Shown here: piece by piece, positions 10,326 through 20,714 of the stretch
How the letters are laid out: every line of letters starts with the position of its first letter
How positions within the stretch are numbered: the first letter of the stretch is position 1
DNA from: Neonectria sp. B-13
Lineage: Eukaryota; Ascomycota; Sordariomycetes; Hypocreales; Nectriaceae
Reading direction: 5' to 3'
Assembly (NCBI GenBank): GCA_002682825.1
Contig: NOKP01000020.1
Location: 310,001-374,000 of the forward strand
DNA: 64,000 bases
Made by a program: the position numbers and the translations under genes
Notes under the pieces: generated by a model
Databases searched by the model: none
Seen by the model: the letters and a program-made list of their open reading frames with translations, nothing else
Told to the model about the DNA's origin: nothing

Positions 10326-11365
10326 GACGAGGTGAGGGAGGTGGGGGAGAGGTGCAAAGAAATGGAGAGCGCGGCGCAGACGAAACTGCTGGACCTGGGA
10401 TCTCCGTCGCTGGGAATGGACCGAGATTCGACTCAATGGCGGGGAAGTCGAAGCTGCGAAGAGCTCGTTTTAAGGTGGTGGCGGTGGTGGTGTCGTGGAG
10501 GAGCCAACTTTGGCCTGATGCTCCGCCATCGCTTTGCGCCGTCAGTCGAAAAAATCGGACGGCTCCGTGTGAATTGGGGGCGGAACGGACGTTGACGGCC
10601 CCGCGGATTAGCCGGGGGCACCTACGGATTTTCAGATTTGCCGATGGCGTCATGACCAGTGGCGATTGATTAGGTGCCAAAGGTTACCCAGAGATAGAGG
10701 GGCATCTTCACGTGCCTTCACTGGCGAAGAGTTGAAGACATGATCCGTGTAATTCCAGCGGTCAGAGACTGCAAGTACAAAGAGCAGGCGTACGGAAGCG
10801 CTTTCACAGTAGGGGAAAGTGCTTACGGCATTAAATGCATGATAATTTGCAATTCTCATCGTCTTCCCCTCCTCCTCCTCCCCTTGACTCAATCTCGGAA
10901 TCTCGGCCTCTGCAGATCGCCCTAACAAATCCTCCTGTAACCCTCCAACTTCGCCTCTTCTCCATCTCACCTTGACTTCTCTCACCCTTCCATAAACTTC
11001 CATAAACCACCTTCTCAAAAACAACGCTTGGCTGAGCTCGCAAATACCACAGACGACCATGTTCACCGCGCGCGCTGCCTTCTAGAGGGTGGTCCTCCGT
11101 CGTTCGCAATGGCACCATCCTCCGTGATCACCCTCGTTCCTCGAGACCGACCGCAACGACCCCGGCGACAAAGCCAGCTTAAATCACCTTAACATACGAC
11201 TGCGACATTGGCACCGGAAATCAACTGTCTGATATTCTGTAGTTCCGAACTTTTCGCCCTCTCAACCTCTTTTTGAGTTGAAATCCTCTTCTCGTCGATA
11301 CTAGAGTCGATATCCCCCTCGAGTCACACCCTTCCTCCCGATTTCTCCTCCATCCCATCTTCGAC
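10326..11365. other. Divergent promoter region between TIM50 and the 2EXR gene
   Basis: About 1 kb. The portion near 10860-11350 is pyrimidine-rich on the + strand, as usual for fungal leaders, and probably includes the 5' untranslated region of the 2EXR gene. Open frames on the minus strand here have no family resemblance. Confidence 0.5.
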
Positions 11366-12391
11366 ATGGCTCGACGCACCACCAAAACTACGGGTCCTCG
11401 ACCCTCCGTGTCTCGACCCGTGCGCTCGTTGCGCATCACCGCGCCGACAGCATCGGCCGGAGCGTCTTCATCCGACCCCGCCACCTCCGGGACCACCTCC
11501 GAGACCTCCGGCGACAAGCCCGTCACCGAAGACGACGTGAACCAGCTTTCCATCGCCTCCCTCACCCTCGACACGCCTCTGATCCCGCTTGTGCGCAAAA
11601 AGCGCCGCGTCCCCGCCACCCCACTGCCCTTCCTTTCGCTCCCCTCGGAACTCCGCATCAAGATCTACGCATACTTCTTCTTCGACGCGGAAGACGTTGA
11701 CACGCTCGTCACTCCCGACCCGAACAACGTCATCGATCTCGACCCTGGAAACTACAAGCGCTTCCACCGGAAACTCGGCCTCTTGCGCGTCTGCAAACAG
11801 GTCCACGCCGAGGCCTGCTTCCTCTTCTACAGCACCCGCACGTTTCGCATCTTCCCCACCTATCCCGGCCGGCACTTCAAGACTAAGAAGCCCCTCCTGG
11901 CCAGGATGAAACCCCATCAGCGCCAGACCATCACCTCGCTGGAGCTGCGCCTAGGACCGGGATGGGGTGCGCCGCCCAGAGGATGGGTCGTTAACCCTGC
12001 GCTGGGACTCCAGGACTGCGTCGATGTCGAGATTCTCAAGGTCTATGTCGAATGTGACCCCAGCGACAGCACCTTCAACGGCTTCCGTCGATCCGAGGGT
12101 TTTTACGAGGGCTTCTGTAGGAATCTCCTCTTCAGCGTATTGGATGAATTGCCGTCGACTCAGATCGTCGAGTTCGACGCACGGGCTAACGTCAAGAAGT
12201 CGGGAAAGATGATGCAGGGCCTCATCGATGCTGCGACACAGGCCGAACGGCTCATCGAATGGGGCCCCAGGCGAAGATGGACGGATGACGACGATGATGA
12301 CAGTTATACAGCAACATCCGCACAATTCTTACAGGGAGTTCCGATTTCCGGGTCTGAAACCGGACCCCAGGATATTATGGCAGTGGCGTAG
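11366..12391 (+). CDS. 2EXR (F-box-like) domain protein
   Basis: A 341-residue intronless gene. After a Ser/Thr/Pro-rich N-terminus (1-85) comes LPSELRIKIYAYFF, the F-box-like opening helix of the fungal 2EXR domain. It is followed by LGLLRVCKQVHAEACFLFYSTRTFRI, with the R-V-C-K-Q-V-x-x-E core common to this domain. The rest (about 180-300) has helices and strands without a known signature. It ends with a short Asp run (WTDDDDDDSYT) and a disordered tail. 2EXR proteins are very numerous in Pezizomycotina and mostly uncharacterised. Relation to F-box proteins would suggest a ubiquitin-ligase adaptor role, but no partner can be named. Confidence 0.75.
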   Translation: MARRTTKTTGPRPSVSRPVRSLRITAPTASAGASSSDPATSGTTSETSGDKPVTEDDVNQLSIASLTLDTPLIPLVRKKRRVPATPLPFLSLPSELRIKIYAYFFFDAEDVDTLVTPDPNNVIDLDPGNYKRFHRKLGLLRVCKQVHAEACFLFYSTRTFRIFPTYPGRHFKTKKPLLARMKPHQRQTITSLELRLGPGWGAPPRGWVVNPALGLQDCVDVEILKVYVECDPSDSTFNGFRRSEGFYEGFCRNLLFSVLDELPSTQIVEFDARANVKKSGKMMQGLIDAATQAERLIEWGPRRRWTDDDDDDSYTATSAQFLQGVPISGSETGPQDIMAVA

Positions 12392-12626
12392 TGTACGAGC
12401 GAGGCAACAGTATCCGCTTTCTTCTAGACAATGATTTATGACGGCGCGCAGGGAATGCTTATCAGGACGCGAAATAGTATATCAATTATAACCTGCTGAA
12501 TTGAACACCCAAGGCACAAGGACCCCTTCTCATGAACACTGTAAATGGTATCGTCCGTCTTCTTCTAATGCCGACTCCTCACCGCGTCTTGCCACCATCG
12601 TATCTCAGCTCAACTTCTAAGGCTTC

Positions 12627-14007
12627 TCACCGCGCACCCAGCATGGCCAGGGCATTGCGCAGCTCCTTGACTGCAGTTGGAACATCGTCAAAGTTCAACG
12701 CCGATATGGCCCACTTGGCATGTTTCTGTGCCTGGTTGAGGTCTTTTTGATCTGGAATAAAGCCGCCTTGTGATGCAGGTGCAGGTGCAGGCACAGGCGC
12801 GGGGATGGGAGTGTAGACAGGAGGCGTCGCGGCGTAACTAGGCGCAAGTGGTTGGGGTACCACAGGAGGAGGATTCGTCACGGCTGGGTGGGGGATGCTC
12901 GGCGTCGTGGACCAGGATGGAGGCGCAGATGTATCGGATCCAGCATACGGAGCGAGAGGAGGCGGAGCGAACTGGGGAGAGGGCCTGTTGGAGATGTTGG
13001 GTGACTGCTGAGGCGGGACTTGTGGCATGGAGAAGCCTCCCTGTTGGAAGGAGTTTGGAGGAGGAGGACCACCATACGCAGCGGGAGTAGAGGCTTGGCT
13101 GCCTGGTTGGAAGGGAGGAGGAGGCGCCGAGGGACCAGGTAGAGGCGGGCTCTGGCTCATGGGCGAAGGGACGAATGGTTCAGGGGACGCCCTGGCAGCG
13201 GGAGGCGGGGGGAAGTAGCCGTGGTCGACGGGTGGTTGCTGTGGTGGCTGGTCGACAAAGGCAGGCAATCCCGAAGGCTCGCCGTCGTCAGGCGCATCCT
13301 CTATAACCACGGGCCGGCCGGCGGTGCCTGAAATCTGCTGGACATCGGGGTCGTTGGGGTCAAGGTCCGGAGGTGCTTCGGCCTCTTGCTCGGCGGGCTT
13401 GGGGTTCGTCTCGTTGGGGTCCTTGCCCTCGCGGATCGCCTTCAGGATGCGCGCGGCGTTCCACTTGGCGAACTTGATCTTCTGCAGCACGTCGGGCTCG
13501 GGCGTGCCCCACTCGCGGGTGAGGTCGAAGAAGGTAGCCGCGGCGTCGAAGGTGTCGGCGGTTTGTCTGGATGGGCAGATTAGCACCCCGGCCAGGGAAC
13601 TGTGGACTCGGAAGGATTCGAATTACCTCGTCACCTTGTCGGCGCGCAGAGTCCGCTCGGCGCGATCAAACGTCTGCTGGGCAAACTGCTCGACATAGGC
13701 CTGGCCTGCCGTGTTGTCGACGATAGCGTCATCGTCTGCACGCTCCGTCTTGGTCTCCTCGAGACGCTCCAGCAGCGTCTTGGTGTAGTTGAAGGTGTCG
13801 TCGTCGGTGGTGTGCAGGCCCTTGCCTACGATCTGGTTGACGGCATGGTATTCGCCTGCAAGGTCAGCGACTGGGTTGTTGGCCGGAGAAGCGGGCGCAC
13901 TTACACCAGTAGGCAATGGCTGGCTTGATGGACCTGAGCTGATTCGCGCGGTTGATGAAGCGGGAGACCTCGGGGATCTTGAGCGCGGCGGGGAGAGGTT
14001 CTGCCAT
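12627..14007 (-). CDS. VTA1: Vacuolar protein sorting-associated protein VTA1
   Basis: VTA1 activates the AAA-ATPase Vps4 during ESCRT-III disassembly on endosomes. The gene has three exons (13905-14007, 13627-13855, 12627-13566) with introns of 49 and 60 nt, giving 389 residues. The N-terminal Vta1/LIP5 domain is clear: RFINRANQLRSIKPAIAYWCEYHAVNQI, with the exon 1/2 junction inside WCEY, continuing to FDLTREWGTPEPDVLQKIKFAKWNAARILKAI. A long Pro-rich disordered linker (about 180-340) follows. The C-terminus, QKHAKWAISALNFDDVPTAVKELRNALAML, matches the Vta1 dimerisation/Vps4-binding module. The linker length is typical of filamentous fungi. Confidence 0.93.
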
Positions 14008-14559
14008 CTTGTCGCAGTGGCGGGCGGGTGAATGAGCCGAGTCTGGTTAACGATGGATGCACCGGTTAAGAATGAGTCTGGCGATGTTGCTGCCTATCGA
14101 GGTGTGAAGCAGTGTGCCTAGAGGAGGTGTGTACACGCAAGAGTGGTGTCTCTCCTGTTCTAGTTGTCTACCCCCACATCAGCCTTGTTGACGTAAGGTG
14201 GTCGTTGGGCGGCTGAACGAGAGTGCTGCGCCACACTTCTTCCCCAGATTTGACCCAACGCCAACACCTGTCAGGCCAGCGGCAGCCACCTCACACAGGG
14301 AGACAGGTACGTATCAGTGGACAGCTCGCGCCACGCGTGGCTCAAGCTCCCTTGTCTTGGCCGAATGTCACAGCGTGGCTTTTTCCCTTCCCTTCCTTTT
14401 GGGACATCAGAAGATGCCACTTTGCATTCTCGGAATCCTGGCATCTTGACACGACAGATGGTACTTTGCCTAAAAGCATAAGAACCTCCTTTCGTCCCTG
14501 TCCTCATTCAACTACACTTCCCCTTTGCCTCTGCCTGTTCATCCACTCAAACCTTCAAG
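14008..14559 (+). promoter_or_regulatory. Divergent VTA1/PDI promoter with UPR-element-like sites
   Basis: This 550-bp spacer drives VTA1 leftward and the disulfide isomerase rightward. Two motifs stand out on the PDI side: a perfect 12-bp palindrome GCCACGCGTGGC at 14330-14341, and CAGCGTG at 14371-14377 (context TCACAGCGTGGC). The latter equals the core of the yeast unfolded-protein-response element. Both lie about 180-230 bp before the PDI start codon, a sensible place for Hac1-type control. This is inference from motif and position only. Confidence 0.45.
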
Positions 14560-16161
14560 ATGCATAACCCCACCAGCGTCTTGGTGACGTTAACCGCGGC
14601 TCTGGCTGCCATGCCCGCTGCCCACGCTGGCATGTACGCCAAGAACTCGCCGGTTATCCAGCTCAACGCTGCATCATACGAGAAGCTCATTGCCCAGTCC
14701 AACTACACCTCGGTAAGGGTTTCCCTTCCCGTCTTTACTCATCCTAGCCTTGACTAACATGACCGTCTGCAGATCGTCGAGTTTTACGCCCCGTGGTGTG
14801 GTCACTGCAAGAGCCTCCAGCCGGCCTATGAAAAGGTCGCCAAGAGCCTCGAAGGCCTGGCCAAGGTTGCCGCCATCGACTGTGACGAGGAGGCGAACAA
14901 GATCTTCTGTAGCATGCAGGGTGTGAAGGGTTTCCCTACCCTGAAGATCGTCAGGCCTGGCAAGAAGTCCGGCCAACCCGTTGTCGAAGACTACAATGGC
15001 GAACGAACCGCCAGCGCAATCAGCCAGGCCCTTGCCAGCAAGATCAACAACCACGTCACTCGTGTCACGTCCACGGAACTCGACGGCTTCCTCAAAGGAG
15101 ACAAGCCCAAGGCCATCCTGTACAGTCCCAAGGGCAATACCAGCCCCCTCCTGAGAAGTATCGCCATTGATTTCCTCGACGTCATCTCCATTGCACAGAT
15201 CCGGGACAAAGAGACGGCTGCCGTTAAAAGGTTCAACATTCAAAAGTTCCCCTCCCTGGTTCTAATCCCCGGCCCTGATCAGGAGCCTATCCTCTACGAC
15301 GGAGCAATGGACAAGAAGGAAATCGTCAAATTCCTCTCCCAGGTCGGCGAGCCAAACCCAGACCCCGCTCCCACCAAGAAGCGTGCCGAGTCTCCCAAGG
15401 CTAAGGGCAAGTCCAATGGTGAGAAGGAGAGCAAGAACCCCAAAGCGAACAGCAAGGCCAGCGACAAGTCCGAGTCGTCCTCCACTTCCTCAGCCGAGAC
15501 CACCGCAGACACTGCAATTCCATCCATTGTCCCGATCTCGACCCTTTCTACCCAGGAGGACCTTGCCAAGGAGTGCCTCCAGCCCAAGTCTCACACCTGC
15601 CTGCTCCTCTTTACTCCCTCCGAGGAGACTGAAATTGGCGACAAGGCCTTTGGGTCTCTTTCTCATATTAACACCAAATACGTCCACGGCAAGCGCCACC
15701 TCTTCCCCTTCTTCGCCATCACTAGCGACAGCGAAGCTGCGTCGACATTGCCCAAGGTCCTCGGACTTGACGGCGAGGTCAGCATGGTCGCAATCAACGC
15801 TCGCCGTGGATGGTGGCGACAGTATGAGGGAGACTTTAGCAACCAGAGCGTCGAGAACTGGATCGATACTATCCGTATGGGCGAGGGTAGTAAGAAGAAG
15901 CTTCCCCAAGGCATCGTAGCTGGGTCTGCGGAGAAGGTCGAAGAGAAGGTCGCGGAGAGCTCTTCCAGCGAGACCACCGAGGCGACTGCGGCCACTGAGG
16001 CTTCCGAGGTCTCAGAGGCTACCGAAGCCACCGAAGCCACCGAAGCCGCCGAAGCCACCGAAGCCGCCGAAGCCACTGAAGCCGCCGAAGCCGAACCCGA
16101 GGTTGAGGCTGAGACCGTGGAGGAGGAGAAAGAAGAGAAGATTGTCCACGAGGAGCTGTAA
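14560..16161 (+). CDS. ER protein disulfide isomerase with one thioredoxin domain
   Basis: A 513-residue protein from two exons (14560-14712 and 14773-16161; 60-nt intron). It catalyses disulfide formation and exchange in the ER lumen. A signal peptide (1-23, ending AAHAG) precedes a thioredoxin domain with the active site WCGHC at about 59-63 and the cis-proline GFPT stretch. A second, redox-inactive thioredoxin-like region follows (about 165-260), then a Lys/Ser-rich linker and a third thioredoxin-like segment (about 310-420). The tail is an Ala/Glu/Thr repeat region ending HEEL, probably a variant of HDEL for ER retrieval. Overall it resembles fungal Mpd1/P5-like isomerases rather than classical Pdi1, which carries two CGHC sites. 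UPR-like motifs lie upstream. Confidence 0.87.
15960..16100 (+). repeat. Coding Ala-Thr-Glu tandem repeat in the PDI tail
   Basis: Triplet-based repeats of GCC-ACC-GAA and GCC-GCC-GAA encode EATEA and EAAEA units, about ten copies between residues 455 and 495. The run stays in frame, and its DNA is regular enough to vary in length between strains. Confidence 0.75.
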
Positions 16162-16301
16162 GGGTATCTTGAAATTGTGAGATTAGCTGTGAAAAAGGAT
16201 GAATTATGAACCCCCCGGGTTTCGTTGGGGACAAACCTGTGGTATCTCAATCATTGCCCAACTCCGACATTGTTCTAACAAGTGACCCGCCGTGCCGTAA
16301 T

Positions 16302-17158
16302 CTATTCATCCAATACCATGCCCATCGCATCGCTCTTCTCAACAGCCCCCTCCTTGACCATGGCGATACCCTTTTCTCTTACAACTTGATCCAGGAACTG
16401 CTTTACTTGCTTACACCCGTCCACGCCCACCACGAGCATCCCCTCCAGCCTGCTGACCTGGACTCGGCTCTCACATACCAGCACCGCGACGCGGTCGCTG
16501 TCGCCGAGGGTCGCGACCGTCAGGAACGGCAGCTCCTGCTCCTCCTGCTTGTTCAGGTCGAGGAGGGGATCGGCGGAGTCGTCGCCAGCGGAGTAGGTCG
16601 AGGTTGAGCCGGCGGTGCAGGCGGCAATGTAGTCGGTCATGGGGATTCCGGCGTCGATCAAGGCGAGGGTGGTGGCGTTGAGGAGGGCAGCGAGCAGCGA
16701 ACCGTCCTGCGAGAGGACGTGCAGCGACACGGTGATGGAGGAGTGGGGGAAGAGGTGAGTGTGCAGGTTGGAAGCCAAGGCGTTCGCAATGGTGACTTCG
16801 ATTTCCTGGATTCGCCTGTTTGTCTTGTCAGCTTGCGGAGAGGCGTCTTGAGGAAGAGTAGAACATACTTGTCGTTGCGCCCGCTCTTCTTCCGATCCAC
16901 GCTGGAGAAGCCAGCAATGACGACGTTGACGTTGATGGCAGCGGCGTCTCTCTGGGTGGCCTGTCCGCGGCGCTGCTGCTGCTGCTCCGAGGGCCCGGTG
17001 ACGATGCACATGACCTTTGTGTGGCCCATCTCGAGGTACGAGGAGCCGTCGGCGGCGTCTTGGGTACGGATCTGGGCGTGGAGGCGGCGCAGCTCGTTCC
17101 AGCGGCGGCCGTCGACGCGCAGAAGCGCCAATGAGTATGTGGAGGTATCGAGAGGCAT
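16302..17158 (-). CDS. SKI6: Exosome complex RNase PH-like subunit RRP41
   Basis: A 267-residue protein from two exons (16869-17158 and 16302-16815; 53-nt intron). RRP41/Ski6 is one of six RNase PH-fold ring subunits of the RNA exosome, which processes and degrades RNA in nucleus and cytoplasm. The N-terminus shows the family signature LLRVDGRRWNELRRL and SSYLEMGHTKVMCIVTGP. These are followed by VNVVIAGFSS and, in exon 2, ITVSLHVLSQDGSLLAALLNA with the GIPM core. A short acidic insertion (STYSAGDDSADPLLDLNKQEE) lies in the second half. Yeast Ski6 has 246 residues, so the length fits. As in other eukaryotic ring subunits, phosphorolytic activity is not expected. Confidence 0.92.
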
Positions 17159-17994
17159 GGTTGGTTGCGGTGGGCGTCAATGACTTTACAGAGCTACAGG
17201 AGAGCTACAGGAGAGACAAGCAATGGAGGAAGGGCTGTTGCGGTCGTGATGGTGGATGGTGGGGTGAAAAAAAGGTTGGCGTATGAAGTAGATGCGGCTG
17301 GAGGTGTGGCTGTGGCTTGGACGAGTGAGCCTGGTGTGGCTGGTGGCTAGTCATGATGCCCTCCCCAATCTGTACTATGCATCCTCGGGTTAATTTTCGG
17401 ATCAACCTCTTGAAACCAACCAATCACAGACCCTTGTCCAAGTTCCGGCCGAGTCGGCTTTGGAACATCTGTCTCTCGACATCTCCGATGCGGCCAATTC
17501 ATAACGCCGCGGCCTTCGCACTCCAGGTTCTCCCATCTCCGACACGGCGCCTTACCAATCGTTAGCATGAACGGAGCTGCAGGCCTAATGCAAGGTAAGC
17601 TCGCGACAGGCGCACGGTAGGTCCGCCGCAATTGCTTGTTTGGTACAAAATGTCAACGGCGGAGTGACGGAATTGTTCGTCGCGTTGCCCTCCGTCACTC
17701 CGACATCCCGGGTTGGACGGCACTGTGATGGAGTTAAGGAGAATAGTGCGTCGCTTGATATGCGGTGGCTTGGGGTAACCACCGTTGGGGCATTCCATGA
17801 TTCGTGTTTTGTTTTCGTATAAAGGAGCCGTGTCCCGACGACGAGAGATGGTTTGTCTCTATCAGTGCCATCACACATCGTCCAGACACCTCAGATCCTC
17901 ACGAGAATCACCATCTTAGCAGCAAGAGATTAATCACTTTATTCAAACAAACACCCAAAACACCATCACTATCACCATCACCATCACCAACATC
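17159..17994. promoter_or_regulatory. Divergent RRP41 / alcohol dehydrogenase promoter region
   Basis: An 836-bp spacer. A good TATAAA box lies at 17818-17823, about 172 bp before the dehydrogenase ATG. The leader just before that ATG is CA-rich with repeated CACCAT/CATCAC triplets (17955-17990). This fits an inducible, TATA-driven gene. On the RRP41 side only CA/GT-rich leader sequence is seen. Confidence 0.5.
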
Positions 17995-19017
17995 ATGACG
18001 TCACTTCCCAAGACTTACAAGGCCGTTGTCCTCGAGGCCGCCAACTCTCCCTTTACCCTCAAGGACGTCGAGCTCAAGCACCCTGGCAAGGGCCAGGTCC
18101 TCGTCAAGGTCCTCGCCTGCGGCGTCTGCTTCTCGGACGTGGCCGTCGCGGGCGGCCACATGGGCAACGTCTTCCCCCGTACCCCTGGCCATGAAATCGT
18201 CGGCGACATCGTCGAGGTTGGCGAAGGCGTCCACAGGTTCAAGGGCGGCGAGCGCGTGGGCGGACCCTGGCACGGCGGCCACGATGGCGAGTGTCGTCAG
18301 TGCCAGCGCGGCCAGTTCCAGATGTGCAGCAACGGTGCCATCAACGGCGTGACCATGGACGGTGGCTTTGCCGAGTACACCATCCTCCGTGCCGAGGCCG
18401 TCGTCCGCGTCCCCAAGGAGATCGACCCGGCGGATGCTGCTCCTCTTCTGTGTGCCGGTGTTACCGTCTTCAACGGCATCCGCAAGTTGGGCGTCGAGCA
18501 GGGCGCCCTCGTGGCCGTCCAGGGCCTGGGCGGCTTGGGCCATCTGGCTGTGCAGTACGCCAACAAGATGGGCTACGAGGTCGCGGTTCTCTCGTCCGGC
18601 GACGACAAGGCTCAGTTCGCAAAGGAGCTGGGCGCCCACCACTACATCAACACCAAGTCGAGCAGTCCCGGCGCTGAGCTCGCGAAGCTCGGCGGTGCGT
18701 CCATCATCGTCCAGACGGCTCCCAACCCCGCGGCCATCAGCCCTCTCCTCGAGGGTCTCGCAGTGGGGGGCAAGCTCCTCAGCCTCGCCCCTGTCGGCGA
18801 CGTGTCGATCAACACCGTCACTCTCCTGTCCAAGGGCGCCAGCATCCAGGGCTGGCCCAGCGGTCACGCCCTGGACAGCGAGGAGGCCATCCGGTTCGCC
18901 ATGCTGCACGGCGTGAAGTGCCTGATCGAGAAGTACCCCCTGGCAAAGGTCCAGGACGCCGTGGACAGCCTGGTGGCTGGCAAGCCGAGATTCAGGAACG
19001 TCTTGATCATGGAGTAA
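17995..19017 (+). CDS. Zinc-dependent alcohol dehydrogenase (MDR family)
   Basis: A 340-residue intronless enzyme of the medium-chain dehydrogenase/reductase family, likely cytosolic and NAD(P)-dependent. The GroES-like domain carries the catalytic zinc ligands Cys45 (CGVCFSD) and the H66-E67 pair (PGHEIVG); the LLCAG cysteine near 153 is the third. The nucleotide fold has VQGLGGLGHLAVQ (about 175-187). The structural zinc loop has Cys100, Cys103 and Cys111, but the position of the first of the usual four cysteines is Asp97 (HDGECRQC). A TATA box lies upstream. The real substrate (ethanol, aromatic or longer alcohol) cannot be told. It converges with the flavin oxidoreductase gene, with 206 bp between stop codons. 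Confidence 0.88.
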   Translation: MTSLPKTYKAVVLEAANSPFTLKDVELKHPGKGQVLVKVLACGVCFSDVAVAGGHMGNVFPRTPGHEIVGDIVEVGEGVHRFKGGERVGGPWHGGHDGECRQCQRGQFQMCSNGAINGVTMDGGFAEYTILRAEAVVRVPKEIDPADAAPLLCAGVTVFNGIRKLGVEQGALVAVQGLGGLGHLAVQYANKMGYEVAVLSSGDDKAQFAKELGAHHYINTKSSSPGAELAKLGGASIIVQTAPNPAAISPLLEGLAVGGKLLSLAPVGDVSINTVTLLSKGASIQGWPSGHALDSEEAIRFAMLHGVKCLIEKYPLAKVQDAVDSLVAGKPRFRNVLIME

Positions 19018-19223
19018 GAAGCAGAGGGAACGGTGCAATGTGAACGGGTTGGCGTCGAGGCGAGTGAAGCGTGGGTGAAGCGTTGTGGGCTGTTATTTGA
19101 CGGTGAATGAGATTGAAATACGAATACTTCTATCCTATGATGTTTATATCTGAAGAAATTGAATTATTCTACACCCAATAATGTGCCATGAACACCGCGT
19201 GACTTGATATCATGAGGCCCAAC

Positions 19224-20714
19224 TCAAGGCTTGAAGCCGCCTGTTCGATGCTTGAATAGTCCCTCGGGATCGATGCTTGCCGCCAGGTTCTTGGCCAACC
19301 TTTGGCTACTGTCGCACAGTCTTCCGAAGTAGTCCTGCGTGTAGTAGCCGTCGTTCATGAAAAGAGGGAGGTATGCGCCTTGCTTCAACAGGCCCTCCCG
19401 CTGCCACTTGACGACCTTGTCCCGAATGCCACCAAACGTCTTCTTCATGGCCCTGTCGATCCTCTTGGCGTCATCCTGGGCTATGTAACTGTAGTTGAGC
19501 TCTATGATGATGCGGTCCACGTCGTCGTCCAGATCCAGCAGGTCATTGCTCTTGGCCCGCGAGATGCGCGCCATGCGCTTCGGGAAGGGCTGGTAGGAGA
19601 TGATGGACATGACGTCCGACTCTGCCATGGGCTGCGAGGCGCTGCGCCAGAACTGGTGGATGCCGCCCATGACCGCGACGCTGTTGGCGGTACTCGGCAG
19701 AGGTATCGTCTCGGTGCCTATGGTGAAGATGGAGCCCTTGGTGACGAACTGGTTGCTGTCCGTCATGAGATCCGCGTACGACCGTGTCTTGGCCGTGTTG
19801 AGGACCGGCCTGGCGGCGGTGAAGGCGTCAAAAGTGCCCCTTGGCACCGTGGGCCCGTCGTAGAAGACGAACAGGACCCAGATGTCGGCGCTCAGCCCGT
19901 CGCGCGTCGCCGTCAGAATGATGGCCGCCTTCTCGTCGGTGTTTTGTTCTGTAAAGTCCCGAAGCGCCTTGAGCAGCTTGGCATCCGTTGCTGCATCCCG
20001 GTTGAAGTAGAGGTTTCCGCCGTAGACCCGTCCCTGCTTGTAGCCCTGCAGCAGAAAAGAGGTCACGATGCCGAAGTTGTTGCCGCCGCCCTTGAGCGCC
20101 TTGAACAGGTGTGGGTTCTCCCTCTTCGAGGCCGTGACGATGGTGGCGTTGGCCAACACGACTTCCATCTCCACAATGGACGACATGCCCCATCCGTACT
20201 GCTGGGACAGATAGGAGAGGCCGCCGCCGAGCAAGAAGCCGCCGACGCCGACGTTGCCAACGCGGCCGCCGACGACGGTCCACCCGGTGCCGGCGAGCTC
20301 CGTGGCGACGTCGTCCCAGCGGTTCCCGGGCCCGACGCTAACACGGCCGGTCTCGGGATCGAGGACGATCTCGTTGAGGTTCTTGGTAGAGATGAGCGGT
20401 CCGCCGGCGATGCTGCCGAAGTAGGCGTTGGGGTTGTGGCCGCCCGACTTGACGGCGAAGTGCTCGTCGTTGGCGCTTAGGATGTCGACGATGGCGGCGA
20501 CTTCGCGGACGGTGGATGGGTACATGATACAGGAGGGCCTGAGAGCGGTGCAGGCCGTGGACCAGTAATTCTGCTGCTCGTCCGTGTAGGCTCCCTGGAA
20601 CCTCTTGTAGCTTTCGATGTTGGTGAGGCTCTGAACGGAGGCGCAGGTGTCGGCTGCTACAAGGCCGGAGAGAAGAAGGGAGGCGGAGAGGACCGCAAGC
20701 CGGAGAAAGGCCAT
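19224..20714 (-). CDS. Secreted FAD-linked oxidoreductase (BBE-like, PCMH fold)
   Basis: A 496-residue intronless gene. A signal peptide (1-21, ending GLVAAD) precedes a PCMH-type FAD domain. His93 in SGGHNPN is the expected 8-alpha covalent flavin attachment. The second half of the flavin site reads GRVGNVGVGGFLLGGGLSYLS. The usual partner cysteine of bicovalent members is not present there, so a single covalent link is expected. The C-terminal substrate domain ends IDPEGLFKHRTGGFK, as in fungal members. Enzymes of this type oxidise sugars, alkaloids or polyketide-derived alcohols with O2. Nothing nearby fixes the substrate. The start at 20714 places the signal peptide at the N-terminus; an ATG 12 codons upstream is open but spoils it. 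Confidence 0.85.
   Translation of the reverse strand: MAFLRLAVLSASLLLSGLVAADTCASVQSLTNIESYKRFQGAYTDEQQNYWSTACTALRPSCIMYPSTVREVAAIVDILSANDEHFAVKSGGHNPNAYFGSIAGGPLISTKNLNEIVLDPETGRVSVGPGNRWDDVATELAGTGWTVVGGRVGNVGVGGFLLGGGLSYLSQQYGWGMSSIVEMEVVLANATIVTASKRENPHLFKALKGGGNNFGIVTSFLLQGYKQGRVYGGNLYFNRDAATDAKLLKALRDFTEQNTDEKAAIILTATRDGLSADIWVLFVFYDGPTVPRGTFDAFTAARPVLNTAKTRSYADLMTDSNQFVTKGSIFTIGTETIPLPSTANSVAVMGGIHQFWRSASQPMAESDVMSIISYQPFPKRMARISRAKSNDLLDLDDDVDRIIIELNYSYIAQDDAKRIDRAMKKTFGGIRDKVVKWQREGLLKQGAYLPLFMNDGYYTQDYFGRLCDSSQRLAKNLAASIDPEGLFKHRTGGFKP

Noticed and set aside
18001..19038. 345-codon frame opposite the alcohol dehydrogenase
   Set aside because: Antisense shadow. The + strand carries the zinc and nucleotide motifs.
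19302..20480. 392-codon frame opposite the FAD oxidoreductase
   Set aside because: Antisense shadow of the flavoprotein gene, with no recognisable fold pattern.
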